From: Marinobacter vinifirmus
GTDB taxonomy: Bacteria > Pseudomonadota > Gammaproteobacteria > Pseudomonadales > Oleiphilaceae
Assembly (NCBI RefSeq): GCF_002258215.1
Contig: NZ_NEFY01000001.1
Span: 248,001-312,000 of the forward strand
Reading direction: 5' to 3'
DNA length: 64,000 bases
Shown here: piece after piece, positions 37,293 through 46,529 of the stretch
Position numbering within the stretch: position 1 is the first letter of the stretch
Layout of the letters: each line of letters starts with the position of its first letter
Translations under genes and position numbers: made by a program
The notes under the pieces: generated by a model
What the model was told of the DNA's origin: nothing
Databases searched by the model: none
Seen by the model: the letters and a program-made list of their open reading frames with translations, nothing else

Positions 37293-39005
37293 ATGGTATC
37301 GTTCCGTGCTGCTTTGTATTTCCTGGTTCTATGGATGGTGAGCATTGTCGTGCATGCAATGCCAACGTTGGACATTGCCCAGGCCGAGGTACGTTTGACG
37401 GATTTCACCGTAGAGTACTTTACGGATGACTCCCGGTCGCTGGACTTTTCGTCGGTGCGCCAACAACCCTTCCAGCCAACAACCAGTACAACCACATTAG
37501 GAACAAAGGCGACGGTAACCTGGTACCGGGTTGCGGTATTCAACGCCGCAGAGCAGGAGCGTGAGCTCTTCCTGCACCTCCCCAAGGCGTATCATGTGCG
37601 TGCTATTGATATCTATGAAGAGCGCTCGCATACACTGATTGACCGCGCCTCGATAGACCTCAACAATGCCTCCGATGCTCCCCTGATGTATCAGGGTACC
37701 GTTGTTTACCCTTTTCGAGTGCCGTCAGGAGAAACCACGGTGCTCTATGTTCGTAGTCATGTCTATTCACACCAGTGGTTTTCTCTGGAGATATTCGATG
37801 ACGAGCATTCCCGTCGGGCTCTGGTAGGCGGTCATCTGGATATTGCCCTGTTGGTCGGAATGATGATTGCTCTGGTGTTTTATAACGGCCTTTTGTACTT
37901 CGCTACCAGCAAGAAAGAGAACATTCTCTATTCGCTGTACCTTATCTCGGGGTTGGTGTGGATCGCCTTATCGTACGGCTTGATTGCCAAATCCTTCTCC
38001 GCATACGGCGATTCAGTCTTCATATTGAATCTGTCGCTGATCACCATGCCGGTTTTTCTGCTGCTATTTATGATGGCCATATTCGAGACCCGGCAGCACT
38101 ACCCTACGGAGCACCGTTTCCTGCAGGTTATGTTGGCGTTGCTGGCTGTTACCTTTGCCTATGGGATTTTTGATATTTCGGCAGCGTTGAAGCCCGCCAG
38201 CAGTCTGGCAGCATTGATGATGGTGGTAACTTTCTCGGTCAGTATTTCACTGTTTCGCAAAGGCCATCCGTTGGTGAAATTCTTTCTCGTTGGCCACACG
38301 TTCTTCGTGGTTTTCAACGGCTTTGCGGTGCTTTACTACAAGGGGTTGATTGAACCGGGTTATATCAGCAGTCATGGCGTTGGTATAGGCATTGTGCTGG
38401 AGGCGCTCACGCTGGCGTTTATTATTTCGTACCGGATAAAGATTTTGGAGGATGTTCGATCCAGGCAAGATGAACTGAAGAAGCAGGCAGCTACTGACCC
38501 GTTGACGCGACTCTATAATCGCCGCTACTTCATGGCCGAAGCGGGGTATCTGCTAGAGAAAGCAAAGTCGACTGGGGAGCCGTTGTCGGTGATTGCTGTC
38601 GATGTCGACTTCTTCAAAGCCGTTAACGATACTCATGGTCACAGTATAGGGGATCAGGTGCTGACGAAGATTTCGGCTATTTTTAAGAAGCACAGTCGGT
38701 CCCGTGATCTGGTGGCGCGTTTTGGTGGTGAGGAATTTGTGCTTCTTCTACCTGATGCCGACCTCGCGGAAGCTCGACGTTGCGCTGAGAGGATACGTGA
38801 AGCAGTTGCGGGCGAGACCGTCGTCGTTGAAGGTGGTGAGGTGATTCAGGTCACCGTAAGTTTGGGAATTGCGGAAGTAAATGCGCTGGTGGAATCGGTC
38901 GAATGCGCCGTAGATCGAGCAGATAAAGCACTTTACAAGGCTAAGGAGCAAGGTAGAAATCGGGTCTGTTGCTATCAGTCCGATGCCCTGACAATAACAA
39001 CATAA
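37293..39005 (+). CDS. 7TM-DISM diguanylate cyclase (GGDEF)
   Basis: 570 aa inner-membrane c-di-GMP synthase. Signal-like helix, periplasmic 7TMR-DISMED2 domain (residues ~30-175, with TWYRVAVFN, HLPKAYHVRAIDIY), seven-helix DISM domain (~185-385), then a GGDEF domain (~410-565): DPLTRLYNRRYF, DVDFFKAVNDTHGHSIGDQ and active RFGGEEFVLLLP, with the inhibitory I-site RSRD five residues before GGEEF. ATG 37293 has AGGA at good spacing; GTG 37272 is possible. Confidence 0.92.
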   Translation: MVSFRAALYFLVLWMVSIVVHAMPTLDIAQAEVRLTDFTVEYFTDDSRSLDFSSVRQQPFQPTTSTTTLGTKATVTWYRVAVFNAAEQERELFLHLPKAYHVRAIDIYEERSHTLIDRASIDLNNASDAPLMYQGTVVYPFRVPSGETTVLYVRSHVYSHQWFSLEIFDDEHSRRALVGGHLDIALLVGMMIALVFYNGLLYFATSKKENILYSLYLISGLVWIALSYGLIAKSFSAYGDSVFILNLSLITMPVFLLLFMMAIFETRQHYPTEHRFLQVMLALLAVTFAYGIFDISAALKPASSLAALMMVVTFSVSISLFRKGHPLVKFFLVGHTFFVVFNGFAVLYYKGLIEPGYISSHGVGIGIVLEALTLAFIISYRIKILEDVRSRQDELKKQAATDPLTRLYNRRYFMAEAGYLLEKAKSTGEPLSVIAVDVDFFKAVNDTHGHSIGDQVLTKISAIFKKHSRSRDLVARFGGEEFVLLLPDADLAEARRCAERIREAVAGETVVVEGGEVIQVTVSLGIAEVNALVESVECAVDRADKALYKAKEQGRNRVCCYQSDALTITT

Positions 39006-39022
39006 AAAATAGGAAAGTGACT

Positions 39023-40151
39023 ATGGACCGGTACGATTTCATTATTGAAGGCGGCCGCTATTTCGACGGCACTGGAGCGCCTTCTGCCATTCGTAACCTG
39101 GCAATCAAAGGGGGCCATATCGCCAAGGTTACTGCTGCCCCTATTCCTCATGCCGAAGCCGAGCGCGTAATTGATGCCACCGGCAAGTGGGTAACCCCCG
39201 GTTTTCTGGACACCCATACCCATTACGATGCCGAATTGCTGGTCAGCCCGAGCCTGTCGGAATCTGTTCGCCATGGCGTGACCACCGTGCTGGTGGGCAG
39301 CTGCTCATTGAGCATGATCTGCAGTGATTACGAGGACGCATCGGACATCTTCACCCGCGTAGAAACCGTTCCCCGGGAGCGGGTACTACCCATTCTGAAG
39401 GCCCATAAAACCTGGTCTACCCCTAAACAATGGGTGGAGCACATCAAGCAGGTGCCTCTGGGCACGAATGTGGTCAGCTTTCTGGGCCATAGTGATTTGC
39501 GGGTGGGGGTGATGGGGCTGAGCCGGGCGACGGACTTGGCGGTTCAGCCCAGCGAGGAAGAAATGCAAACCATGGAGCGGTTGCTGAAAGAAGCGCTGGA
39601 TGAAGGCTTTCTCGGGCTTTCGACCATGTGCCTGAAATGGGACAAGGTGGACGGCGACCGGGAATGGTCGAAAAGCCTGCCCAGTACCTACGCCATTCAC
39701 TGTGTATGCAGACGGTATTGATGTGGTGTTCTTTGAAGAGTTCAGCGACGCCGGTGCGCACATCCGCAATATGGCGTTCTACAACCTGCCTCTGCGCATG
39801 CTGAAGCTGGTGCAGGAATCCATCGAGGAAGGTTCCCCGATCATGACCATGGAGCAGGCGGTACATCGCCTGACCGGCGACCAGGCCGACTGGTTTGGTA
39901 TCGACGCAGGCAAAATCCGGGAAGGGGACAGGGCCGATGTGGTGGTGTTCGACCCGTCAGGGTTTGACCAGAACCTGGAACAGGTGCACTGGGGCGAGAT
40001 GGAGAACTTTGGCTTGCAGCGGCTGGTTAACCGTAACCCGGGCATTGTGAAAACTGTGCTGATCAACGGCAAACTGGCGGTGGACGACGAGCAACTGGTG
40101 CCGGAGTTCGGCCGGGAAATGGGCTACGGCCGGTTTATTCCTGCGCGTTAA
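39023..40151 (+). pseudogene. N-acyl-D-amino-acid deacylase (D-aminoacylase) with internal deletion
   Basis: First part (39023-39721) encodes FIIEGGRYFDGTGAPSAIRN, the metal-binding DTHTHYDAE and HGVTTVLVGSCSLS; it runs into IHCVCRRY-stop after STYA. The second part, in another frame from ~39700, continues with FTVYADGIDVVFFEEF and ends DRADVVVFDPSGFDQN...FGREMGYGRFIPA. Full-length enzymes are about 570 residues; the two parts together give ~380, so about 200 codons are missing and the frame is shifted. ATG 39023 follows AGGAAAGTGACT. Confidence 0.85.
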
Positions 40152-40245
40152 GGCTTTCCATATCGTAACCGCCAAGGCCTGTCGTGTCGGCTAACATGTA
40201 ATGTCTGTTTGAAACATGTTCAACCGAGTACGACAGGTTCCGGCT

Positions 40246-40941
40246 ATGGCCAAAAGGTCTTTCATTCGTAAATCCCTGCGCCTTCTAGCCATGGCATTCG
40301 GGGCTGTTGTGGCCATGGTTTTTCTGACCATCCTTTTGTTCCGGTTTGTGAACCCGCCTACCTCCGCCTTTATGCTGGCTTATCAACTTGGCACTGCGCC
40401 AGAGCCGCTTCGGCAGGAATGGGTGCTCATGGCGGAGATTTCACCCTGGATGCCGCTGGCCGTGGTAGCCAGTGAAGACCAGCGCTTCCCCTATCATGCG
40501 GGGGTGGATTTCGAGGCCATCCGCAAGGCAGTATCCGAGTACAAGGCCGGAGAGGGCTTGCGGGGCGCCAGCACCATTACCCAGCAAACCGCCAAGAACC
40601 TGTTTCTCTGGAATGGTCGCAGCTTTGTTCGCAAGGCGCTTGAAGCCGTGCTGGCACTGGGGATTGATGGCCTGTGGCCAAAGGAGCGGGTGCTGGAGGT
40701 TTACCTGAATATTGCGGAATTCGGGCCCGGAATCTACGGAGTAGAGGCCGCCAGCCAGATCTACTTCGGCAAACCTGCCCGCCAATTATCCCAGACCCAG
40801 GCTGCTCGTTTGGCCGCCGTGCTACCCAATCCAAAGGTGTTGAGCGTAACGGCACCCACAGCCTATGTGCAGGAACGGGTGGCCTGGATTCAGCAGCAGA
40901 TGAACCAGCTCTCCGGGCTCAAATATCTTGAACAGCTGTAA
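40246..40941 (+). CDS. mtgA: Monofunctional peptidoglycan transglycosylase MtgA
   Basis: 231 aa from ATG 40246 (241 if ATG 40216 is used; CAGG at proper distance favours the former). One N-terminal transmembrane helix (LAMAFGAVVAMVFLTILLF) and a GT51 domain with VVASEDQRFPYHAGVDFEAI, GASTITQQTAKNLFLW and VLEVYLNIAEFGPGIYGVE. Polymerises glycan strands at the inner membrane. Confidence 0.93.
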   Translation: MAKRSFIRKSLRLLAMAFGAVVAMVFLTILLFRFVNPPTSAFMLAYQLGTAPEPLRQEWVLMAEISPWMPLAVVASEDQRFPYHAGVDFEAIRKAVSEYKAGEGLRGASTITQQTAKNLFLWNGRSFVRKALEAVLALGIDGLWPKERVLEVYLNIAEFGPGIYGVEAASQIYFGKPARQLSQTQAARLAAVLPNPKVLSVTAPTAYVQERVAWIQQQMNQLSGLKYLEQL

Positions 40942-40945
40942 TGCG

Positions 40946-41491
40946 TCAATCGGTATGGGTCGGCAATACAAACCGCTCAAGTACCGTATACACCGAGCCA
41001 CCTGCACCGGGTGTGCTTTCGAACAGAACGAAGTCCTTAACCGGCATGGTGCCGAATGAGGTGTTCCTGTGGCTCTCAAGCAGTGACGCCACCGAACCGG
41101 TCGGTGGGCGGAATCGACTGATTGTTATGTGAGGTTTGAAGCTTGGGTTTTTTAGCGTAAACCCGTTGTTGGTGAGTCGGTTTGCGAGGTTTTGTTGGAA
41201 CTCCCGAAGTTGGTCTTCCGGCGATACTCCAGCCCAGAGAATTTTCGGGCTCTCCGGGGAACCGAAGCAACCCAGTCCCTGCACATTGAGTTCAAAGGGG
41301 GCACGGGTAACGCCTCTTGCCAGGTCGCAGGCCAGAGCCACCTGCGGCTCTTCGACCTGGCCGAGGAATGCCAGGGTCAGGTGCAGTTGTCCACGGCTTT
41401 GCCAGCGAGCCCCGGCTACCTGTGTTTTCATCTGCAGGAGGCTCGCCTTGACGGCCTCGGGTATCTCCAGTCCGAAAAACAGCCTTGGCAT
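40946..41491 (-). CDS. thpR: RNA 2',3'-cyclic phosphodiesterase ThpR (LigT)
   Basis: 181 aa 2H phosphoesterase. Both HxTx motifs are visible: HLTL (H37-) and HITI (~H121-). Starts MPRLFFGLEIPEAV. Converges with mtgA four bases away and lies downstream of codA on the same strand (15-base gap), so it may be co-transcribed with codA. Confidence 0.92.
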   Translation of the reverse strand: MPRLFFGLEIPEAVKASLLQMKTQVAGARWQSRGQLHLTLAFLGQVEEPQVALACDLARGVTRAPFELNVQGLGCFGSPESPKILWAGVSPEDQLREFQQNLANRLTNNGFTLKNPSFKPHITISRFRPPTGSVASLLESHRNTSFGTMPVKDFVLFESTPGAGGSVYTVLERFVLPTHTD

Positions 41492-41506
41492 AACGCGTTT
41501 CCGCCT

Positions 41507-42763
41507 TCAAAGGCTCAAGTCAGTTTCATATTTCATCATATCCCTCTTGATCAGCAATTTCCCGTCCCGGACAGACGCCAGCACGGGTTGCTGTCCCATC
41601 AAAACTTCATAGGGGGTTTGTCCCTGCTGCACGATACACCGGGCCGGTAGTCCTTCTTCAATGCCGTAGTCCTGAAGGTCCAGCGCGGCGGCGCCGTTAT
41701 CGGTGATGAGCTCCAGCGATTTTTCGATCTGGCTCATGCCCAACATATGGCAGGCGTGCAGGCCGACGTCCAGGGTGCGCAGCATGTTGCCATTGCCGAT
41801 GGGATACCAGGGGTCGCGAATGGAGTCCTGGCCGAAGGCGACTTTCAGGCCGGCGTCCAGTAGTTCCGGTACGCGGGTCAGGCCGCGGCGCTTAGGGTAG
41901 CCATCGAAACGGCCTTGCAGGTGCAGGCTTTCGGTGGGCATGGATAGGAACCGAAGGCCGGATTTTTTCAGCAAGCGGAACAGCCGGCTGCAGTAGGCAT
42001 CGTTGTAAGAGCCCATGGCACAGGTGTGGCTGGCGGTTACCCGGGATCCATAATCCAGGCGTAGGGCTTCAGCGGCAAGCACTTCCAGGAACCGGGATTC
42101 CGGGTCGTCAATTTCATCGCAATGGACATCCACCAGCCGGTCGTTCTTGTGGGCCAGCTCCATCAGCCAGCGCACAGACTCGGCGCCGTAATCCCGGGTG
42201 AACTCGAAGTGGGGGATGCCGCCTACCACATCGGCACCCAGGCGCACCGCCTCTTCCATCAGCTCTCGGCCATTCTTGAAGGACAGGATGCCTTCCTGTG
42301 GAAAAGCCACGATCTGTAGGTCGACCAATCCGGCGGTCTGTTCTCGCACTTCCAGCATGGCCTTGAGGGCCGTCAGGCTTGGGTCGGTTACATCCACATG
42401 GGTGCGCACGTACTGGATACCGTGGGTGGCAAACAGCTTAAGGGTTTCGGTGGCCCGTTTGATCACATCTTCATGGGACAGCATGGCTTTGCGCTCGGCC
42501 CAGCACTCAATGCCTTCAAACAGAGTGCCGCTCTGGTTCCAGCGGGGTTCACCGGCGGTCATGGCAGCATCCAGGTGGATGTGGGGTTCGACAAAGGCCG
42601 GCGTAACCAGGTTGCCGGCGGCATCCAGTTCGTTGTCCCCAGCGGCGGCGGGCCCTGGCATCGGGAGAATGTTGGTGAAGCGCCCGCCGGCAATGGTGAG
42701 TTTGTACAGTCCATCCTTGCGCGGAAGGCGGGCGTTTATGATTGCGTTCAGTTGTTCGGTCAT
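41507..42763 (-). CDS. codA: Cytosine deaminase CodA
   Basis: 418 aa amidohydrolase converting cytosine to uracil. Metal ligands in VEPHIHLDAA (H61, H63), HCDEIDDPESRF (~H213), SHTCAMG (~H246) and FGQDSIRDPWYPIG (Asp ~314). Start codon overlaps the stop of a small upstream ORF (ATGA). Part of codB - small ORF - codA, followed by thpR. Confidence 0.95.
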   Translation of the reverse strand: MTEQLNAIINARLPRKDGLYKLTIAGGRFTNILPMPGPAAAGDNELDAAGNLVTPAFVEPHIHLDAAMTAGEPRWNQSGTLFEGIECWAERKAMLSHEDVIKRATETLKLFATHGIQYVRTHVDVTDPSLTALKAMLEVREQTAGLVDLQIVAFPQEGILSFKNGRELMEEAVRLGADVVGGIPHFEFTRDYGAESVRWLMELAHKNDRLVDVHCDEIDDPESRFLEVLAAEALRLDYGSRVTASHTCAMGSYNDAYCSRLFRLLKKSGLRFLSMPTESLHLQGRFDGYPKRRGLTRVPELLDAGLKVAFGQDSIRDPWYPIGNGNMLRTLDVGLHACHMLGMSQIEKSLELITDNGAAALDLQDYGIEEGLPARCIVQQGQTPYEVLMGQQPVLASVRDGKLLIKRDMMKYETDLSL

Positions 42764-42924
42764 TTTATCTCCTGGTGTTGGCGCACCTGCGATTCAGGGT
42801 TAAACAGCAGGTGGGCGATGAGCAGTGATTTGAAATTGTCTGAGCTGTCGGCGTCACTGGCCAGGCCATCGGTTTGTGTGCTCAGCCCCGGGAGTTTGGG
42901 TACATCGATGCACTGTTGGGCCAT
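42760..42924 (-). CDS. Small ORF between codB and codA
   Basis: 54 codons from ATG 42924, which directly follows the codB stop, to TGA 42760, which overlaps the codA ATG. Encodes a soluble peptide beginning MAQQCIDVPKLPG and ending FNPESQVRQHQEIK. The exact fit of both ends between two operon genes and the ATGA coupling argue for translation. No family recognised; possibly a degenerate or coupling peptide. Confidence 0.55.
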   Translation of the reverse strand: MAQQCIDVPKLPGLSTQTDGLASDADSSDNFKSLLIAHLLFNPESQVRQHQEIK

Positions 42925-44208
42925 TTATGCGGTTCCCATCACCATGGCCCGGCGTTCCAGCACCGCCTGGGAAACCACTAGCACCACGCTGTAGCTGAAT
43001 GCGGCCACCAACACACCGACAATCGGCGCAATCCAGGGCGAGGTGTAGGCTGCTGCGGAGCCAATCGCGTAAGCGGCAAGGCCGGGTGTGTTGAACGCGG
43101 GCAGTGTTGTTGTGGCCAGGTTCGGGTACTGGCGTTTATAGCCGACAAAGTAGCTGGCCATGATCACGCCGCCGATGGGCGGGATAAAGGTGCCCAGCAG
43201 GACAAGAAATGGAATCAGCCACTGGTACATGCCCATGACCGCCAGGACGGTGCCGATGCCGGCCCCGACAATGGTGACCAGTTTGCGGCGGCGGGTACGG
43301 ACCAGGTTGCAGCCTGCGACAGCAAAGTTATAGACGGTGTTGTCCTGGGTGGTCCAGAGGTTCAGGAACAGCATCAGAATGCCCAGTGTTGCCAGCCCCT
43401 GCGCGACCATGATATCGACAATGTCGGCCTGTTGATAAACCAGGGCACCGAAGGCGCCGATCAGGGTCATCAGGCCGTTGCCCAGGAAAAACGCCAGTAG
43501 CGTGGCGATGACGGCAGTCTTTCCGGATTTGGCGAAGCGGGTCCAGTTGGTGGCCTGTGTACCGCCACTGACAAAGGTGCCGAACACCAGGGTAATAGCC
43601 GCCGCAACCGTCATCTCACTGGATGGAGTGATCGCCAGTAAACCGGCCAGCCCGCCGGCATCCGAGGTGGCCATGGTCATGCTGACGGCTACCAGAATAA
43701 TCATGGCGGGCACGGCCACCCGGGACAGCCACTCAAGGCCGCGATAGCCGATAAAGGCCGTGACGCAGAAACCGAACCCGAACAGGACCATCAGCGGGGT
43801 GGTCAGGCTCTCCGGCATGCCGGTCAGTTTCACTAACAGTATGGCCATGGTGGCGGTGCCCCAGGCGTACCAGCCAATCTGGGTGAAGCCAAGGATGATA
43901 TCCGACAGCTTGCTGCCCATTTCTCCAAAGGTGAAGCGGCTCATAAGGGCGGTGTTGAGACCACTCCTGGCTGCAATGTAGCCCAGTACAGCGGCATAGA
44001 TTCCCAGTAGCAGGTTACCTGCTGCGAGTACCATCAGCATGGTGGAAAAATCAAAGGCCACACCAACGGTGCCGCCGGCCCACATGGTAGCGGTGAAAAA
44101 GGTGAAGCCCAGCAGTACCAGCCCCATGGACCAGACGCTTTTGCGTTGATCCATGGGCACCGGGCTTAGGGGGTAGTCCTGCTCTTGCGGGGTCGCCTGA
44201 GTAGTCAT
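42925..44208 (-). CDS. codB: Cytosine permease CodB
   Basis: 427 aa NCS1-family transporter with ~12 helices. Seen: WSMGLVLLGFTFFTATMWAGG, the ALMSRFTFGEMGSKLSD loop, NLWTTQDNTVYNF and IPPIGGVIMASYF, all characteristic of CodB. First gene of the cytosine uptake/deamination operon. Confidence 0.95.
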   Translation of the reverse strand: MTTQATPQEQDYPLSPVPMDQRKSVWSMGLVLLGFTFFTATMWAGGTVGVAFDFSTMLMVLAAGNLLLGIYAAVLGYIAARSGLNTALMSRFTFGEMGSKLSDIILGFTQIGWYAWGTATMAILLVKLTGMPESLTTPLMVLFGFGFCVTAFIGYRGLEWLSRVAVPAMIILVAVSMTMATSDAGGLAGLLAITPSSEMTVAAAITLVFGTFVSGGTQATNWTRFAKSGKTAVIATLLAFFLGNGLMTLIGAFGALVYQQADIVDIMVAQGLATLGILMLFLNLWTTQDNTVYNFAVAGCNLVRTRRRKLVTIVGAGIGTVLAVMGMYQWLIPFLVLLGTFIPPIGGVIMASYFVGYKRQYPNLATTTLPAFNTPGLAAYAIGSAAAYTSPWIAPIVGVLVAAFSYSVVLVVSQAVLERRAMVMGTA

Positions 44209-44417
44209 GGTGATTTCTCCGTATCGTTAGTCATCACGACAAGCGTTCGCAACCTTCATGCCATTTCTGGATTCGGGCAGGTAAAAGCCTGCAGGCTCCG
44301 GGTACTCATTGTGCATATTGCACAATTTCTTGGGTTGCGGAGCCCCGGGACTGCGGTTTATGCATGGAATTGGTGCGGGATCACCGAGCCCTATCCAAAT
44401 TGGTGCAGGGTTGAATT
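44209..44417 (-). promoter_or_regulatory. codB upstream region
   Basis: Separates codB (-) from the DUF72 gene stop. It should hold the codB promoter. TGTGCATATTGCACA at ~44311-44325 is a clean 15-base palindrome that could be an operator for a nitrogen- or nucleobase-responsive regulator; which protein binds is unknown. Confidence 0.5.
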
Positions 44418-45263
44418 CTAGAACAACCCGATCTGCGGCGTAGTCAGCTCTACCGGCAGTGCTTCCAGTTCTGGAATCTTCTCCCGCAGCAATTCGGTCC
44501 ACAACGCAGCCAGCTCCACCGCATGGCCGTTGTCGGGCATGTGCATGAATACATAGGGCTGAATGCCAGCCTCAATCCAGGCAGCCACGCGATCTACCCA
44601 GGGCGCAAGAAAGGTTCGGTTGGTTTCCAGGTCGGGGTGGCCAATGTAGCGAATCACCGGCGCCGCGTCGCTGGGCAGGATGTGCACCGGAACGCGGGGC
44701 TTCTTGCGCTGGGCATCGATGGTTGATTCACAGTCGGGCGTTGCCGAGAACAACGCCCGGCTATCAAGAACCACCCTTGCCAGCTTTCGGGCCCGCAAAC
44801 CCTGGTTCAATGTCCGTTCCTCTTCACCCTTGGCGAAAAATGCCGGGTGGCGGACTTCTACAGTCCAGTGAAGAAACTCGGGTGCGGTATCCAGGAAATG
44901 CCAGAGCTGGTCTAGCCGCTGAGGGCCAAAGCCGGCGGGTAGCTGCAGCAACATGGGGCCCAGCACGTCGTTTAGCGGCTCAATCAGCGATAGAAAAGTA
45001 TCCAGCTCATCGCCCACGCCGGTGAGAAAGCGTTCGTGGGTGATGGCTCGGGGCAGTTTGAACAGGAAGCGGAAGCTGTCCGGTACCTGCTGCCGCCATT
45101 GCAGGCACTGGTCCCGGCTGGGGCTGGCGTAGAAGGTGGTGTTGCCCTCAACGGTGTTGAACACCCGGGCATAGCGCGCCAGGGGAGTGCCGCCGGGTGG
45201 CAGCTGGTTGTTCCAGTTTGGATCTTGCCACTGGGGACAACCGAGGTAGTAGGGCAGTGCCAT
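44418..45263 (-). CDS. DUF72 family protein (YecE-like)
   Basis: 281 aa TIM-barrel-like protein. Starts MALPYYLGCPQWQDPNWN; NTVEGNTTFYASPSRDQC and FLFKLPRAITHERFL match YecE/DUF72, plus the late VFMHMPDNGHAVELA. Function unknown. ATG 45263 fits family starts; a GTG at 45299 is alternative. Lies 52 bases after arfB on the same strand. Confidence 0.85.
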   Translation of the reverse strand: MALPYYLGCPQWQDPNWNNQLPPGGTPLARYARVFNTVEGNTTFYASPSRDQCLQWRQQVPDSFRFLFKLPRAITHERFLTGVGDELDTFLSLIEPLNDVLGPMLLQLPAGFGPQRLDQLWHFLDTAPEFLHWTVEVRHPAFFAKGEEERTLNQGLRARKLARVVLDSRALFSATPDCESTIDAQRKKPRVPVHILPSDAAPVIRYIGHPDLETNRTFLAPWVDRVAAWIEAGIQPYVFMHMPDNGHAVELAALWTELLREKIPELEALPVELTTPQIGLF

Positions 45264-45315
45264 CTTTTTTCGCTGCTCTGCTGTGGATAAATTGATCACT
45301 CAGGCGCCGGGGATA

Positions 45316-45729
45316 TCAAAGCTGCACTTTTCCCCTGAGCGCCTTGGTTTTGCCTTTTTTGGTTTTGCTGTCCACACGCCGACGTTGAGAGCCCTTGGTT
45401 GGCTTGGTGGGGCGGCGGGCTTTCTGTTGCTTTACCGCTTCCTGAATCAGCTCTTTCAGGCGCTGAAGGGCATCGTCCTTGTTCAGCTCCAGGGTGCGGA
45501 AGGACTGCGCTTTGATCACGATGATGCCGTCTTTGCTGATTCGCTGGTCAGACAACGCCATCAGCCGCTCCTTGTAGAACGGCGGCAGGCTGGAGTTCTG
45601 GATATCGAACCGGAGGTGAACGGCAGAGGCAACCTTGTTGACGTTCTGCCCGCCCGCGCCCTGGGCGCGTATCTGGGTGATCTCAATTTCCCAGTCTGCC
45701 AGTTCAACGGCGTTGGAGATTTTCAGCAT
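45316..45729 (-). CDS. arfB: Alternative ribosome-rescue hydrolase ArfB (YaeJ)
   Basis: 137 aa, family length ~140. The catalytic GGQ is at residues 26-28 in AQGAGGQNVNKV, and the long basic tail (KARRPTKPTKGSQRRR, SKTKKGKTKALRGK) is the mRNA-channel-binding segment. Hydrolyses peptidyl-tRNA on stalled ribosomes. Confidence 0.95.
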   Translation of the reverse strand: MLKISNAVELADWEIEITQIRAQGAGGQNVNKVASAVHLRFDIQNSSLPPFYKERLMALSDQRISKDGIIVIKAQSFRTLELNKDDALQRLKELIQEAVKQQKARRPTKPTKGSQRRRVDSKTKKGKTKALRGKVQL

Positions 45730-45737
45730 GGGCTTCC

Positions 45738-46397
45738 TCAGCGCCGGAAAAAGCGGGGGTTACGTTCGATAAAGGCATCAATCCACCGCTCCAGGAACGA
45801 GGCCTCGTCCGGATTCTTCAGGTAATGCCAGCCCAGGGTCGAAATGATCAGGGCACCAATGGCATCCACAATCAGGTCCCACATGGTATCGGTCAGCCCG
45901 GATGGATCCCCCAGCATGGGTTTTTGCATGTTCATTCCGAATAATGAATCCATGGTGAATTCGAAGACCTCCCACAGGGCCCCAATGCCCAGGGCAAACA
46001 TGAAGGCAAAGAGGGCAACAAAGCCCGGCTTCAGGTGCATCTGGAGCTTCTCGGTTTCGTTCATGATATGCACCAGCAAAAAACCGAGGATGCCAAGCAG
46101 GAAGCCCGAAGTGGTGTGCAGGGCCATGTCCCACCACCAGAAGCGGGTGTAGTAGTCGCGAATTTCGCCCAGAAACAGGGACGCGAACACAAAGCCGATG
46201 GCCGCCAGCTGCAGTCCCGGTGGAATGTGAATGCGGAAACGCCGCTCAAACAAAACCGGGAAAAAGGTAATGGCAATGATCATGCTGGTCAGGAAGGCAG
46301 TGAACCAGCGCTGGCCGATTACAGCAAACACCGCCTCGGCCAGGAGTATCAGTTGCAGGACAATGGTGATTCTCTGGTGGGTAATTCGAATGCGCAT
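45738..46397 (-). CDS. DUF2238-like membrane protein
   Basis: 219 aa with about six hydrophobic helices. WWWDMALHTTSGFLLGILGFLLV, ALGIGALWEVFEFTMD and DLIVDAIGALIIS resemble DUF2238/YjdF-like membrane proteins. Starts at ATG 46397. Eight bases upstream of arfB; likely co-transcribed. Function unknown. Confidence 0.78.
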   Translation of the reverse strand: MRIRITHQRITIVLQLILLAEAVFAVIGQRWFTAFLTSMIIAITFFPVLFERRFRIHIPPGLQLAAIGFVFASLFLGEIRDYYTRFWWWDMALHTTSGFLLGILGFLLVHIMNETEKLQMHLKPGFVALFAFMFALGIGALWEVFEFTMDSLFGMNMQKPMLGDPSGLTDTMWDLIVDAIGALIISTLGWHYLKNPDEASFLERWIDAFIERNPRFFRR

Positions 46398-46529
46398 GCA
46401 CAAGAGGTTCCTGATTTCGTTACGCTTACCCTATCACATCACGCCGGTTTCCAGGCTCCCCGTGACGGTTGCCACGGCTCCGATTGGTGTAGGATAACGG
46501 GCATAACCTGAAGCAAGAGACGTTTTACC

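Noticed and set aside
45282..45290. Fifth DnaA-box repeat (TGTGGATAA on the - strand side of DUF72)
   Set aside because: Only the nine-base box matches; the ACAAAG and TTTTGTG flanks of the repeat family are missing.
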